A stretch of DNA of 64,000 nt from Shewanella nanhaiensis (GCF_019457885.1 NZ_JAHZST010000004.1:124001-188000); one strand, 5' to 3'; numbered from the stretch's first letter, positions 1 to 9,097 are shown. The notes: generated by a model from the letters alone, not told the origin. Made by a program: numbers and translations.

Positions 1-1041
1 GAATCTGAAGAGCTTGGCCTAATTGAGAGCTATATTGTGCATCTAACCCGTGCTGCGCTGGAGTTTGGTTTCAAACCAAGTCAAATATCAATAAGTGGAA
101 ATCAATATATTCGTAATAAAGATGCCAGCAATTTATCGCAACAGACGATCGCTGAATTTTTCTCTGAAATTGCGAGTGTTGAACAAGAGCGAGAGAACGA
201 GGAGATAGCTAAGGAGCAGCGAGTCCAAGTGCTTGATAGCATGATAGGTTTAAAGCGGGTGAAGGAGGAAGTTAAGCGGCTTAATGCCATGCTCACCTAT
301 AATCAGCAGCGTCAGCAGGAGGGGTTAGCTGAGTTAGAGCAGGGGGCCTACCATATGGTCTTTACCGGTAACCCAGGTACAGGTAAAACCGTTATTGCTC
401 GCCTGATTGCTGAGATGTTGTTTGATAAGGGAGTATTAAAGAATAAGAAAGTTGTTGAGGTGACCCGTAGCGATCTAGTGGCTCAATATATTGGTCAAAC
501 AGCGCCTAAAGTAAGAGCTGTGGTCGATAGTGCCATGGGGGGAGTTCTGTTTATCGATGAAGCTTATAGTTTAGCGAAAGGCGGTGAGAAAGATTTTGGT
601 TCTGAGGCGATAGATGAGCTGTTAAAGCTGATGGAAGATAGGCGTGGTGATTTTGTTGTGATCACTGCAGGTTACCAAAAAGAGATGGATGACTTCCTGC
701 AAGCGAACGAAGGACTCAAGCGTCGTTTTGCCCGCTTTATTCATTTTGATGATTACTCTGATGATGAGTTGCTGGATATTTTGTCGCTTATGGCTGGAAA
801 AGCAGGGGACAAATTTGAAGAGGAGTTTCATCGTGATCTACCAGAACTGGTAAGTCAGTGGCGTGCAGCTTATGGTAAAGGATTCGGTAATGCTGGCTCG
901 ATACGCCAGATGTTGGAAGCTATGCAGAAATCACGCCCTCTTCGTTTGATAGAGCAAGGTATTGAGATGAAGGGTGATGCATTGGTCATGCTTACCCGTA
1001 GTGATTGGGACTCGGCTGTTGAGATGACCAGCTTTGGATAA
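1..1041 (+). CDS. AAA+ ATPase, CbbX/SpoVK type (5' truncated by window)
   Basis: The reading frame is open from base 1, so the N-terminus lies outside the window; the GTG at 37 is only an internal in-frame codon. A Walker A motif GNPGTGKT is encoded at 367-390 and a Walker B-like LFIDEA at about 547-564. An arginine-rich LKRRFARF stretch near 715-740 fits the arginine-finger region of AAA+ proteins. The layout (helical N-terminal part, one ATPase module, short helical lid) matches the CbbX/SpoVK/Vps4-like group, which remodels protein complexes with ATP. The client is unknown and the next gene is convergent, so context gives no substrate. Family confident, role not. Confidence 0.85.
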   Translation, partial: ESEELGLIESYIVHLTRAALEFGFKPSQISISGNQYIRNKDASNLSQQTIAEFFSEIASVEQERENEEIAKEQRVQVLDSMIGLKRVKEEVKRLNAMLTYNQQRQQEGLAELEQGAYHMVFTGNPGTGKTVIARLIAEMLFDKGVLKNKKVVEVTRSDLVAQYIGQTAPKVRAVVDSAMGGVLFIDEAYSLAKGGEKDFGSEAIDELLKLMEDRRGDFVVITAGYQKEMDDFLQANEGLKRRFARFIHFDDYSDDELLDILSLMAGKAGDKFEEEFHRDLPELVSQWRAAYGKGFGNAGSIRQMLEAMQKSRPLRLIEQGIEMKGDALVMLTRSDWDSAVEMTSFG

Positions 1042-1110
1042 TCGCTTCTCCTGCGTCTATTGGTATCACCCTTAGGCGCTATTGCGATTTAGGGAGATCA
1101 GGTTGTTAAT

Positions 1111-1145
1111 GCTAATACTTTTTGTATTATACTTTTCGTATTAGC
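1111..1145. terminator. Hairpin between convergent genes
   Basis: An 8-bp perfect inverted repeat (GCTAATAC at 1111-1118, GTATTAGC at 1138-1145) encloses an AT-rich loop in the gap between the AAA+ gene and the convergent AraC gene. No clean T-tract follows, so a terminator role is only suggested by position. Confidence 0.3.
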
Positions 1146-1191
1146 TATATCTGCTTAAATCGCATGCACTATTTGCTATTTTCCTGTCTAT

Positions 1192-2142
1192 TTAAACTTG
1201 GTTATCACCTTTTCGTAAAGCACTTGGGCTAAACCCATAGTGGCGTTTAAATGCGGCGCGTAAGGTTCTAGCGTCAGCGTATCCTATTCTATCGGCAATA
1301 TTGTCCAACGTTAGACTTGAGTTTTTTACCAGTTGATAAGCTTTAGCAAGCCTCCAACTGCCAAGGTAAGCCATGGGAGAGAGGTCAAGCTCAGCTTTAA
1401 ATTTACGTTGCAGGCTTGCCCTAGACATACCTGCTTCATTACAGATCGTCGCTAAGGTCCAAGGCTTTTCTGGGTTGTCATGGAGCAGCTGTAACACTTT
1501 AGCCAGACGCGGGTTGCGCAGGGCTGCAAGGAAACCGTGTAGGTGCTCATTTTCAGCGATATACCTGTGTAGTAGCTGGAAAAAAAGCACCTCTGTTAAG
1601 CGATCGATAATGACACTTCTTCGACTATTTGTACGCTTGATCTCACTATCTATTTGTCGAACCGTTGTCCAGATTGGATTATCGGCTTCGATGTGGGTGA
1701 AATGAAATATGTTGGGCAGGGCATCCAAAATAGGGTGTGAGATAGCTTCATCATACTCAACCATGCCACACATAATACGGTTTGTGATCTCTCCATCTTG
1801 AAACAGAGGGTTGCCCAGCTCACAGGCATCACCGGCTAATTGACAGGGTACAAGCTCGCTGCTCGTTGTATCGGCTATCCAGTGCATATCCCCCTTAGGG
1901 AGCATGACAATGTCCATCTGCATTATCGACAGCTGTGCTTCACTTGTTCCTATCACAAAGCCGCCATGCAGCGCGATATGAAATCTAGGCGTAGGCAGGG
2001 GGGGAAGTGATATTCCCCAGGGAGCTGCAAGATCTGAGTGAAAGAAGATACTGCCACGAAACCTTAAGGTCGCAATGACATCATCAAGAATATCAAAGGT
2101 TGAATCTTGTTTTTTGAGACGATGAGAGCCTTCTTTGAGCAT
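1192..2142 (-). CDS. AraC-family transcriptional regulator with N-terminal cupin domain
   Basis: The 316-residue product has a C-terminal pair of AraC helix-turn-helix motifs (about residues 210-312; WTLATICNEAGMSRASLQRK and the second-helix region ending RHYGFSPSALR). The N-terminal two thirds resemble the cupin sensor of the Cupin_6 AraC group (LPPLPTPRFHIALHGG and a following beta-rich region). It is divergent from the cytochrome P460 pair with only 74 bp between the starts, so it is a candidate regulator of those genes; that is inference from position. The inducer cannot be told from sequence. Confidence 0.88.
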   Translation of the reverse strand: MLKEGSHRLKKQDSTFDILDDVIATLRFRGSIFFHSDLAAPWGISLPPLPTPRFHIALHGGFVIGTSEAQLSIMQMDIVMLPKGDMHWIADTTSSELVPCQLAGDACELGNPLFQDGEITNRIMCGMVEYDEAISHPILDALPNIFHFTHIEADNPIWTTVRQIDSEIKRTNSRRSVIIDRLTEVLFFQLLHRYIAENEHLHGFLAALRNPRLAKVLQLLHDNPEKPWTLATICNEAGMSRASLQRKFKAELDLSPMAYLGSWRLAKAYQLVKNSSLTLDNIADRIGYADARTLRAAFKRHYGFSPSALRKGDNQV

Positions 2143-2216
2143 GTCAGATACCTGTGTTTTTGATGACTAGTCTATTATTTATCCTTGTAACTTATTCATA
2201 ACAAAGCAAGGGTGAA

Positions 2217-2852
2217 ATGAAAATGAATACAATTAAAATGTTGCTGTTATCGACAATAGCTTGTGCACCTCTTCTATTTACAGGCTCAGTTGAAGCTAAG
2301 CAAGCTTATGAATTTAAGAATGGCGAGTTAACAAGGCCAACGGGCTACCGTGAGTGGATCTATGTAGGCACGCCTGTGACACCCAATGATATGAACAATG
2401 GTAAGGCGGCTTTTCCTGAGCATCACAATGTCTATATTGACCCTAAGAGTTGGGCGCACTGGAAGAAGACAGGGAAATTTAGAGATGGCACCATTTTAAT
2501 CAAGGAGCTAGTGAGTGTCGGTTCTAAGGCGACAGTGAGTGGACAAGGTTACTTCCAAGGTGAGTACATAGGCTTAGAAGCGACCATTAAGAGCAAAGGA
2601 GATTTCCCAAATGAGCCTGGGAACTGGGCATATTTTAGCTTTTCCGGCGAAGGTCATAAGACAGTAACTAAGAAGGCTAAAGCCTTCCCATCAGCTGCTT
2701 GTAATGGATGTCATCTGGTTTCAGCGGCCGACGATTTTGTTTTCACTCAATTCTATCCTGTCTTGAGAGCGGGTAAAGGTACTGGCAAAAATGCCACAGG
2801 TGGTCATGTCGATGATTTGAATAATAGCTATGTTGAACCTGGAGCTAAATAA
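2217..2852 (+). CDS. Cytochrome P460 family protein, c-type haem (first of tandem pair)
   Basis: An N-terminal signal peptide (hydrophobic MLLLSTIACAPLLFTG, cleavage probably after VEA) precedes a 190-residue periplasmic domain with one haem c motif, CNGCH, at residues 162-166. Preceding strands such as HHNVYIDPKSWAHWKKTGKF and DGTILIKEL are typical of the cytochrome P460 / cytochrome c'-beta group. Characterised members oxidise hydroxylamine or bind NO. Whether this one has the lysine-haem cross-link of true P460 cannot be decided here. The stop codon shares one base with the next start (TAATG), so the two genes are probably translationally coupled. Confidence 0.88.
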   Translation: MKMNTIKMLLLSTIACAPLLFTGSVEAKQAYEFKNGELTRPTGYREWIYVGTPVTPNDMNNGKAAFPEHHNVYIDPKSWAHWKKTGKFRDGTILIKELVSVGSKATVSGQGYFQGEYIGLEATIKSKGDFPNEPGNWAYFSFSGEGHKTVTKKAKAFPSAACNGCHLVSAADDFVFTQFYPVLRAGKGTGKNATGGHVDDLNNSYVEPGAK

Positions 2853-3403
2853 TGAAAATGAATTGTTCAGCCATTATTACTCTTGGTCTGTTGTTAGTGG
2901 GTTTTTCTACCTCCTCACTTGCTAAAGATCATTTTTCAGCAGATGTAGATGATAAAGGAAATATCAGTTTCCCTGCCAATTACCGCAGCACTATGGAGCA
3001 TTTAGGTTCATGGTTTGTTCCGACGGGCGGAGCCAGTGGTTTTCACCATGTTTATACCGAGAGGGAGAGCGTGGCGTACTTTCAACAGCACGGTGTTTTC
3101 CCTGATGGAGCGGTTTTGGTAAAGGAGTTACTCGTCTCTGAGGCGAATAATTACACCACAGGGGAGGGGGTACATTCAGCCAATGGCGAGTATAAACAGT
3201 GGTTTGTGATGGTAAAAGACAGTCAAAACCGCTTTGCAGATAACCCCGTATGGGGTGAGGGGTGGGGTTGGGCCCTATTTAAGCCGGGCAATACCAGCAA
3301 AAATCTGGCAACTGATTATAAGGCTGATTGTTTAGCCTGCCACGTTCCTGCTAAAGAAACTGATTGGATCTATACCCAAGCCTATCCTGCTTTAAGTGAA
3401 TAA
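2852..3403 (+). CDS. Cytochrome P460 family protein, c-type haem (second of tandem pair)
   Basis: This 183-residue paralogue of the upstream gene also carries a signal peptide (LGLLLVGFSTSSLAK) and a single haem motif, CLACH, at residues 160-164. Shared features are the FHHVY/HHNVY segment, the DGAVLVKEL/DGTILIKEL strand and the C-terminal FTQFYP/YTQAYP signature. It overlaps the upstream stop by one base, so the pair form an operon. Function is probably periplasmic electron transfer or nitrogen-oxide binding. The pair probably arose by tandem duplication. A strong terminator follows at 3426. Confidence 0.87.
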   Translation: MKMNCSAIITLGLLLVGFSTSSLAKDHFSADVDDKGNISFPANYRSTMEHLGSWFVPTGGASGFHHVYTERESVAYFQQHGVFPDGAVLVKELLVSEANNYTTGEGVHSANGEYKQWFVMVKDSQNRFADNPVWGEGWGWALFKPGNTSKNLATDYKADCLACHVPAKETDWIYTQAYPALSE

Positions 3404-3425
3404 AACAGTGGCTAGGCAATGTTAA

Positions 3426-3456
3426 ATATGGGGCTCAGTAGGAGCCCCATATTTTT
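3426..3456 (+). terminator. Rho-independent terminator of the P460 operon
   Basis: An 11-bp perfect GC-rich stem (3426-3436 with 3442-3452) with a 5-nt loop is followed by a run of T to 3456. It lies 22 bp after the second P460 gene and reaches the stop codon of the convergent lipoprotein gene. Confidence 0.85.
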
Positions 3457-4261
3457 ATCTACCAAATTGACATGGGGGAGACGACTGAAGAGTTTCAGAG
3501 GCAATCTGTCCAAGTAGTTGTTGGATTGACTCATCGACATCTATCTCTGGAATATAGGGAAGAAGGTCTGCTGAATTCCCGGTTATCACTTCATAGAAAA
3601 CAAGAGCTGTGAGCATACTCCCTGTTAGTGATGCATGATTGCCATCACTGTGGTGAAGAGGTAGTTGAGGAGAGGTTAATAGTACCTTATCCCAGGTTAA
3701 CCCTATTGGCGCCACACAACTCTTTTGTTGCTGAGAAATAGCAGTGTGCAGTCTATGTATTCTCTGTCCTTCATCTACATTTCCCCTTTGCGGATGCTCA
3801 GGAAACAGTATCGGTGTTGCTCCATTTACTTTTGCCTTCTCAATCCAATGTTGAGCTGCTGTTGTTGGGTAAGTTGTGGAACCTGACTGTGAATATTTTT
3901 GTCCCTGTAAGATAACATGTGTCCATGAACCATCTTCGAGTTTGGCGACCTGCTTGGCATTAGCTAGGTTATCATCGAGAAACCCACCTCCTGCATTTTC
4001 TACATCGATTAAGCGTTCTGGATTTGATGTTGAAATTAAGCGCTTTATCAACCCCGCCTGTCTTGCTGTATGGCTATTGCCGTAAAGCAATATCCGATAA
4101 TAGTTACTCTGCCTATTATCAGGGATCGCTAAGTTACTCTTAGGGTTGCCAGCCACAGGAGGAGATGGCTTTTGTTCAGCCGAATTGGTCTCTGGCTCGC
4201 TTTGTCCACATGCAACCAAACTGAGACTGAGTAAGGCTAAGTATAAGTATTTTTGCATCAT
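3455..4261 (-). CDS. SGNH/GDSL-type hydrolase-like lipoprotein
   Basis: The 268-residue product starts with a lipoprotein signal (LSLSLVACGQ, lipid-modified Cys18) and a low-complexity linker, then YGNSHT at 60-65, which matches the block I serine (Ser63) of SGNH hydrolases. SDGNH near residues 205-209 fits the block V Asp-x-x-His pair (Asp206, His209). A glycine-rich GGGF segment near 91-94 may be block II. The usual block III GxND is replaced by VILQGQ, as in some divergent members. Predicted: a membrane-anchored esterase or acetylhydrolase of unknown substrate. It is 32 bp downstream of the PHB-depolymerase-like lipoprotein and probably co-transcribed with it. Confidence 0.7.
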   Translation of the reverse strand: MMQKYLYLALLSLSLVACGQSEPETNSAEQKPSPPVAGNPKSNLAIPDNRQSNYYRILLYGNSHTARQAGLIKRLISTSNPERLIDVENAGGGFLDDNLANAKQVAKLEDGSWTHVILQGQKYSQSGSTTYPTTAAQHWIEKAKVNGATPILFPEHPQRGNVDEGQRIHRLHTAISQQQKSCVAPIGLTWDKVLLTSPQLPLHHSDGNHASLTGSMLTALVFYEVITGNSADLLPYIPEIDVDESIQQLLGQIASETLQSSPPCQFGR

Positions 4262-4293
4262 TCCTCCTTTATTGAGATTGGTGTGTTAGCCAG

Positions 4294-5184
4294 TTAGTTG
4301 AAGATTGGGGAGTATATCTGCCTTAAGATCTCATCATCATAAGCGGCTTCGTGAGGGACATTAGCCATGTTTGAAAAACTGACGTTCAATACACAGTTTT
4401 GCCATATTTCTGTTTCAGTTCCTGAGCTAGAATTGATAACTCCTGGGTGAGAGGTTGTATTGGATGTTGCATCACAACCGTTGATATTACGCCAGTGAGC
4501 TAAGGTGTCATTGACAGATTTGATATTACCTGTGTTTCTACCATTCATAGGAACATCAGTATCTGCAGGGCTATGAAAATGATGAAGAGTGATAGGTGTT
4601 GATGTAGTACATTGAGTAAATTCACCACGAAACTGCCCAGCAAGAGAGACTAATGCCGTTATCTGCTCTGGGATTTGGCAGGCTAATTTATAACCCATAA
4701 AACCGCCAGCAGAGTAACCAAATATATAGACATTATCACTGGTTATGGTGTTTTCAGCTCTGAGTTTTGTGAGTAGGTTTTTAATAAACACAACATCGGT
4801 TGTCGTTGCATTATCATTAACACTTGCCCAACCCCATGAAGCATTACTTCCTTCTGGTGCTACAGATAGAAGCTGTATGTCATTTGTAATGGCTTTGGCA
4901 TTAAATATGTTACTTACTTTTTTTGGCTTACCTGGCGCTCCGTGAAGGAAGAGGGCAATCCCTTTGATCTCTCCATTGGGTTTATAGACAATCGCATCAC
5001 GGCTGTCTAAAGTGACGCAGCTAGCACCACTATCTAAAGAGGAGCCTGCGCATTGAGCTGCTGGTGGAGTAACAGGAGGTGGTGTTGTACTTCCACCATC
5101 ACCGCTACCACCACATCCGCTGATTAGTAATGCGAGTAGGCTAGTGATAGAGAGCGGTATTGAGTTAGCGACTCTGTTATTCAT
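4294..5184 (-). CDS. PHB-depolymerase/esterase-like alpha/beta-hydrolase lipoprotein
   Basis: A lipobox (LLISGC, Cys24) and a Gly/Ser/Pro-rich linker lead into an alpha/beta-hydrolase domain. The nucleophile elbow is GYSAGG with Ser158; HSPADTDVP near 204-212 fits the acid region and HEAAYDD near 278 the histidine. An early LFLHGAPG (78-85) fits the oxyanion segment. The arrangement resembles the PHB depolymerase / feruloyl esterase (LpqC) group. It is a surface or periplasmic lipid-anchored esterase; the substrate is not determined. First gene of a minus-strand pair with the SGNH lipoprotein, divergent from a CadC-like regulator 120 bp away that may control it. Confidence 0.78.
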   Translation of the reverse strand: MNNRVANSIPLSITSLLALLISGCGGSGDGGSTTPPPVTPPAAQCAGSSLDSGASCVTLDSRDAIVYKPNGEIKGIALFLHGAPGKPKKVSNIFNAKAITNDIQLLSVAPEGSNASWGWASVNDNATTTDVVFIKNLLTKLRAENTITSDNVYIFGYSAGGFMGYKLACQIPEQITALVSLAGQFRGEFTQCTTSTPITLHHFHSPADTDVPMNGRNTGNIKSVNDTLAHWRNINGCDATSNTTSHPGVINSSSGTETEIWQNCVLNVSFSNMANVPHEAAYDDEILRQIYSPIFN

Positions 5185-5304
5185 GGTGTGACCTTTTGTT
5201 GTTTTAGTTTAATCAGCTTGCCATTGGCTTGATTTTGAACAATAAAGAGGTGAGAATGGTTTGATAATGGAATGATAATTAATAATAAAATCATGAGGAT
5301 ATGA

Positions 5305-7419
5305 ATGCGATATGCATTTGGTGATATCGAGGTCGATACCACTCAGATAAGATTAGTAAAAGATGGTGTTCTAGTTGAGTGTGAGCCGAAGGTGTTTACA
5401 CTGCTGGTTTATTTTTGTCAGCACCCCGAAAAGGCTATCTCAAGAGCAGAGTTAGTAGAGAAAGTTTGGGGTGGTAGAGTTGTTAGCGATGCAGCTGTTA
5501 ATCGCGCAGTTGGTGAACTCCGTAAACTTATAGAAGATAACCTATCATCGCCAAAATGGATAAAAACAGTCAGTAAAGTTGGGTACCAACTGACGGTGAC
5601 TCCAGTAGAGGTTGGTGGGCAAGGCTATCAGGATAACAAGGCTTATCTTGGGGAGGTTGGTGAAAGTTGTGAGTCTGAGTCATCAGATGAAAGCTCAAAC
5701 TATCATTCTTCAGTTGGGGTTAATACCACTGAAAAAGTGACTGCTGGTAGATCAATTTTTAGATTCAGCAAGATGACTTTTATACTTTTCTGCGTTTTTA
5801 CCTTATTAATTTTATTCCAATTTTTCCCATTGAAGGGAAGCCCAGATAGAGTTGAGATATTAAGTCGTCAGCCCGTCACCTCTCTAATGGGTAGCGCCTT
5901 TAACCCATTCTATCAAGCCAAGAGTGATACATTCGTTTTTCTCTATAAAGCAGATAAAGAGTCAAGCGCAAAACCCTATATACAAGAGGGCGAGCAAGAA
6001 CCTAAAGCCCTTATTCAAGATGGCTATTATTACACTGATGTCATTTATGGTGCTGATGGGGACCTGTATGCATCTAGGTTGGATAACTTAGAGCAAAGAA
6101 ACTGTGAAGTGATAAGGCTTGATCCCGAGAGTCAGATATCTTCAGTCTTATTTAGTTGTGGGAAAAGAGTGGTGACTCAGCTCGATTTTGATGAACAACA
6201 GAGGCGACTAATCTACCGCTCTAGGCCAAGTATCTCTGCCCCATATGCAGTTTACTCTTTTCAAGTGGATACTGGCAGGCAAGAGCAGCTGACCCATCCG
6301 TTACAAAAAGGCAATAACTTAGGTGATTATTATTTCTCTTTATCGCCTGACAGTAAGAGATTAGCTGTGGTTGAGTACAGTGGAGAGGGTTTAGATCATA
6401 TCAAGTTTATTGATCTTAATGATAACCGAGTGCTGGCTAAGGAGTCTTTTATTGAGAATGTACACGGGCTGTTATGGCGTTCAAGTAAAGGAATATTAGC
6501 GGCAAATGGAGATGGCTTGTATGAGTATGATGTTGATGAACACAAATTAGTATCTGTAGAGCGCAGTGATCAGTTTGGACGACTGGCTCACGGGATGGGA
6601 GCGAACACTACTTTGACGGAACGTAGCCAGCTAACTGTAAATATTTTTGCATTTCAGAAAGGGGAGAAGGTCTCTGCGTTGACTGAAAGCAGTGGAATAA
6701 GCAGAGGAGCTGTATTTGGTCATAGGTCAAATATCTTTGCCTATACGGCCAATCGAACAGGTGAAGCAGAGATCTATATTCAGCCAGAAAATGGAGCTGG
6801 ATTTAGCAGCGATTTTATTGAACCAATTGAACATCTTTCTGCTCTTTCATGGTCTGCCGATGATGCCACATTACTGGCCAGTGTTAATGGTGCTTTGTAT
6901 CTATTTTCGTTAGCAGATCGGAGCTGGAGAAGAGTGGCAGACTCTTTTTCTCAAATTCATCATGCTGCTTTCTCTAGCGAATCAGTACTTTTTAGCGCAG
7001 AGTTAGCTGGTATGTGGAATATATGGCGGTTATCGCTGATTGATGGCGAGGTCGAGCAGCTGACGACACAAGGAGGCTATAGTGTTCAAGGCGATGAACA
7101 TTCGATATTTTTTACTAAATTTAATCAAGCTGGCTTGTATCAGTTGCACCTCGATAGTGGCAAAGAGTTTGTGTTAATTGAGGAGTTCCCTATTGCTGGC
7201 TGGCGTCATTGGCAACTAAGTCAGGGGAAAATTTACTACCTGTTAGGTAAAGAGTATAGAGAGATGGATCTTGAGTCGGGGACTGTTCATCTTCTTTATA
7301 AATTCTCAGGCCGTGCGCCTTTAAATTGTCATATGGCTTACCTTAATGATTTTTTTGCTTGTGACCAAGTGGAGCTAAGTACAAGTAATATTTGGCAGTT
7401 GCAGCTATCTAAGTCGTGA
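5305..7419 (+). CDS. CadC-like membrane transcriptional regulator with TolB-like propeller
   Basis: The 704-residue product has an OmpR/PhoB-type winged helix at its N-terminus (about 1-100; EPKVFTLLVYFCQHPEKAIS and the WGGRVVSDAAVNRAVGELRK recognition region). A Ser/Glu-rich linker and one transmembrane helix (about 157-175) follow, then a 500-residue periplasmic region with repeated SPDSKRLAVV / SWSADDATLLAS-like blades resembling TolB/WD-type beta-propellers. This is the CadC/ToxR topology: a periplasmic sensor linked directly to a DNA-binding domain. The ATG at 5305 is preceded by GAGGAT. The divergent lipoprotein pair is the obvious candidate target, by inference. Confidence 0.83.
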   Translation: MRYAFGDIEVDTTQIRLVKDGVLVECEPKVFTLLVYFCQHPEKAISRAELVEKVWGGRVVSDAAVNRAVGELRKLIEDNLSSPKWIKTVSKVGYQLTVTPVEVGGQGYQDNKAYLGEVGESCESESSDESSNYHSSVGVNTTEKVTAGRSIFRFSKMTFILFCVFTLLILFQFFPLKGSPDRVEILSRQPVTSLMGSAFNPFYQAKSDTFVFLYKADKESSAKPYIQEGEQEPKALIQDGYYYTDVIYGADGDLYASRLDNLEQRNCEVIRLDPESQISSVLFSCGKRVVTQLDFDEQQRRLIYRSRPSISAPYAVYSFQVDTGRQEQLTHPLQKGNNLGDYYFSLSPDSKRLAVVEYSGEGLDHIKFIDLNDNRVLAKESFIENVHGLLWRSSKGILAANGDGLYEYDVDEHKLVSVERSDQFGRLAHGMGANTTLTERSQLTVNIFAFQKGEKVSALTESSGISRGAVFGHRSNIFAYTANRTGEAEIYIQPENGAGFSSDFIEPIEHLSALSWSADDATLLASVNGALYLFSLADRSWRRVADSFSQIHHAAFSSESVLFSAELAGMWNIWRLSLIDGEVEQLTTQGGYSVQGDEHSIFFTKFNQAGLYQLHLDSGKEFVLIEEFPIAGWRHWQLSQGKIYYLLGKEYREMDLESGTVHLLYKFSGRAPLNCHMAYLNDFFACDQVELSTSNIWQLQLSKS

Positions 7420-7721
7420 ACTGAATTTACTCAATACTCTTCATTGTGCTTAATTACTCCTTCATAACTTAGTCACTGGGAATTAGTCTCTGGGAGTTAT
7501 TCACCGGGAATATATGACCCTGCTCTAATAATGATAATCATGGGTTGATAATATCTGGTTAGTTAAATAATAAGCAGATATACTTCGCATCTTCGTTTTG
7601 CCAGTCTGGCATAAACAATGTTTAACCTTCTGTAAATAAAGATATTTATACAATTCTAGCTTGGTAAGATAAAAGGCAGTAAGGGAATATCACCCGTTTA
7701 TTGGTTTTTAGTAGGTGCTAA
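7420..7721. other. Intergenic region, 302 bp
   Basis: No gene was found. It contains a short degenerate tandem repeat at 7471-7512 and AT-rich sequence ahead of the next gene. No convincing terminator follows the CadC-like gene. Confidence 0.5.
7471..7512. repeat. Imperfect 14-bp tandem repeat, three copies
   Basis: Three adjacent units, AGTCACTGGGAATT, AGTCTCTGGGAGTT and ATTCACCGGGAATA, share the core C-x-C-x-GGGA. The spacing of 14 bp is constant. The function is unknown; it lies 210 bp before the next start. Confidence 0.6.
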
Positions 7722-9053
7722 ATGAGCTTCTTTGATAATGCTGTGATTATCTTGTTTCTGATCGGAACAAGTTGTTTCTTCTCTATGTCTGAAATTGCCT
7801 TAGCTGCGTCACGTAAAATTCGTCTTAGGCAGATGGCCAGCGACGGCGATCTTAGAGCTGAAAAAGTCCTGATGTTACAGGCAAACCCAGGTAATTTTTT
7901 TACTGTGGTTCAGATTGGGCTTAATGCCGTTGCCATTATGGGGGGGATCGTGGGTGAGTCAGCGTTTACGCCCTATATTCATGCCTTTCTCGCCCCTTGG
8001 TTGAGTGAGCCCTGGTTAGGTAAAGTGAGCTTTTTCCTCTCTTTCGTCTTAGTAACTAGCTTGTTTATCTTGATGGCGGATCTTATGCCTAAGCGCGTAG
8101 CTATGGCGATCCCAGAAAAAGTGGCGTTAATATTAGTCGGCCCTTTGCTTGTTAGTATCACTGTTTTTAAGCCACTTGTGTGGTTCTTTAATAGTTTAGC
8201 TAGCATGCTGTTTCGTCTGTTGCAGATCCAAACCTCTCGCAATGATGAGGTGACCTCAGATGATATCTATGCGGTGATGGACGCCGGGGCAGAAGCGGGC
8301 GTACTCGATAAAGATGAGCAGTTGATGATGGAGAAGGTGTTTGAGATGCAAACCATTCCCGTCACGGCAGCCATGACAGCTCGGGAAAGTCTCTCCTATT
8401 TTCTGCTTCAAGACAGTGAGGAGGAGATTAAGCGTAAGATCTCTGAAGATCCCCACTCAAACTTTCTGGTGTGTGACGGTCAGTTAGACGTGATTAAAGG
8501 TTTTGTTAATGCTAAAAAGCTGTTGATATGCGTGATTAACGGCCAGAGTATTAGTTTGAAAAACAATGAACTGGTTGAGAGCTGTTTTATCATTCCTGAC
8601 ACCTTAAGTTTGTCGGAGTCCATGGAGTATTTTAAAAATAGCCGCGCCGATTTTGCCGTGGTGATTAATGAGTACTCGCTGGTGGTTGGTATAGTGACGG
8701 CCAAAGATCTGCAAGATGCGGTAATGGGAGCTTGGTCTCTGCCTGAGAGTGAGGAGCAGATTATTGCACGGGATGATAACTCTTGGTTGATGGATGGTGT
8801 CACCCCTATTACAGATGTGATGCGTGCGTTGGATATTGAGGATTTCCCTCAAGATCACAACTATGAAACTATCGCTGGTTTTATGATGTATATGCTGAGG
8901 AAAATACCTAAGTGCACTGACTCTGTTACCCATTCAGGCTTTAAGTTTGAAGTGGTGGATGTTGATGCTTACAAGGTGGATCAGCTATTGGTGACAAGGC
9001 TAGAATCGCTTAACGTTGCTGATATAAAACTAATTCCTGAGCCTCAGGCTTAA
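7722..9053 (+). CDS. paeA: PaeA/YtfL-type CNNM transporter (DUF21-CBS-CorC_HlyC)
   Basis: The 443-residue product matches E. coli YtfL/PaeA in length and along its whole sequence as remembered (for example NPGNFFTVVQIGLNAVAI, TSDDIYAVMDAGAEAGVL and the C-terminal YETIAGFMMYMLRKIPK). Domain order is an N-terminal DUF21/CNNM membrane domain with four hydrophobic segments (about 1-190), a CBS pair (about 205-335) and a C-terminal CorC_HlyC domain (about 345-430). In E. coli it is linked to cadaverine/putrescine export; other CNNM proteins move Mg2+. The gene stands alone and ends in a bidirectional terminator. Confidence 0.9.
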   Translation: MSFFDNAVIILFLIGTSCFFSMSEIALAASRKIRLRQMASDGDLRAEKVLMLQANPGNFFTVVQIGLNAVAIMGGIVGESAFTPYIHAFLAPWLSEPWLGKVSFFLSFVLVTSLFILMADLMPKRVAMAIPEKVALILVGPLLVSITVFKPLVWFFNSLASMLFRLLQIQTSRNDEVTSDDIYAVMDAGAEAGVLDKDEQLMMEKVFEMQTIPVTAAMTARESLSYFLLQDSEEEIKRKISEDPHSNFLVCDGQLDVIKGFVNAKKLLICVINGQSISLKNNELVESCFIIPDTLSLSESMEYFKNSRADFAVVINEYSLVVGIVTAKDLQDAVMGAWSLPESEEQIIARDDNSWLMDGVTPITDVMRALDIEDFPQDHNYETIAGFMMYMLRKIPKCTDSVTHSGFKFEVVDVDAYKVDQLLVTRLESLNVADIKLIPEPQA

Positions 9054-9064
9054 ATCCTAGAGAT

Positions 9065-9097
9065 AAAAAAGGTGAAGCAGTAGCTTCACCTTTTTTT
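9065..9097. terminator. Bidirectional rho-independent terminator
   Basis: GGTGAAGC (9071-9078) and GCTTCACC (9083-9090) form an 8-bp stem flanked by six A before and seven T after, so it can act on both strands. It lies between the convergent paeA and pepA genes. Confidence 0.88.
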
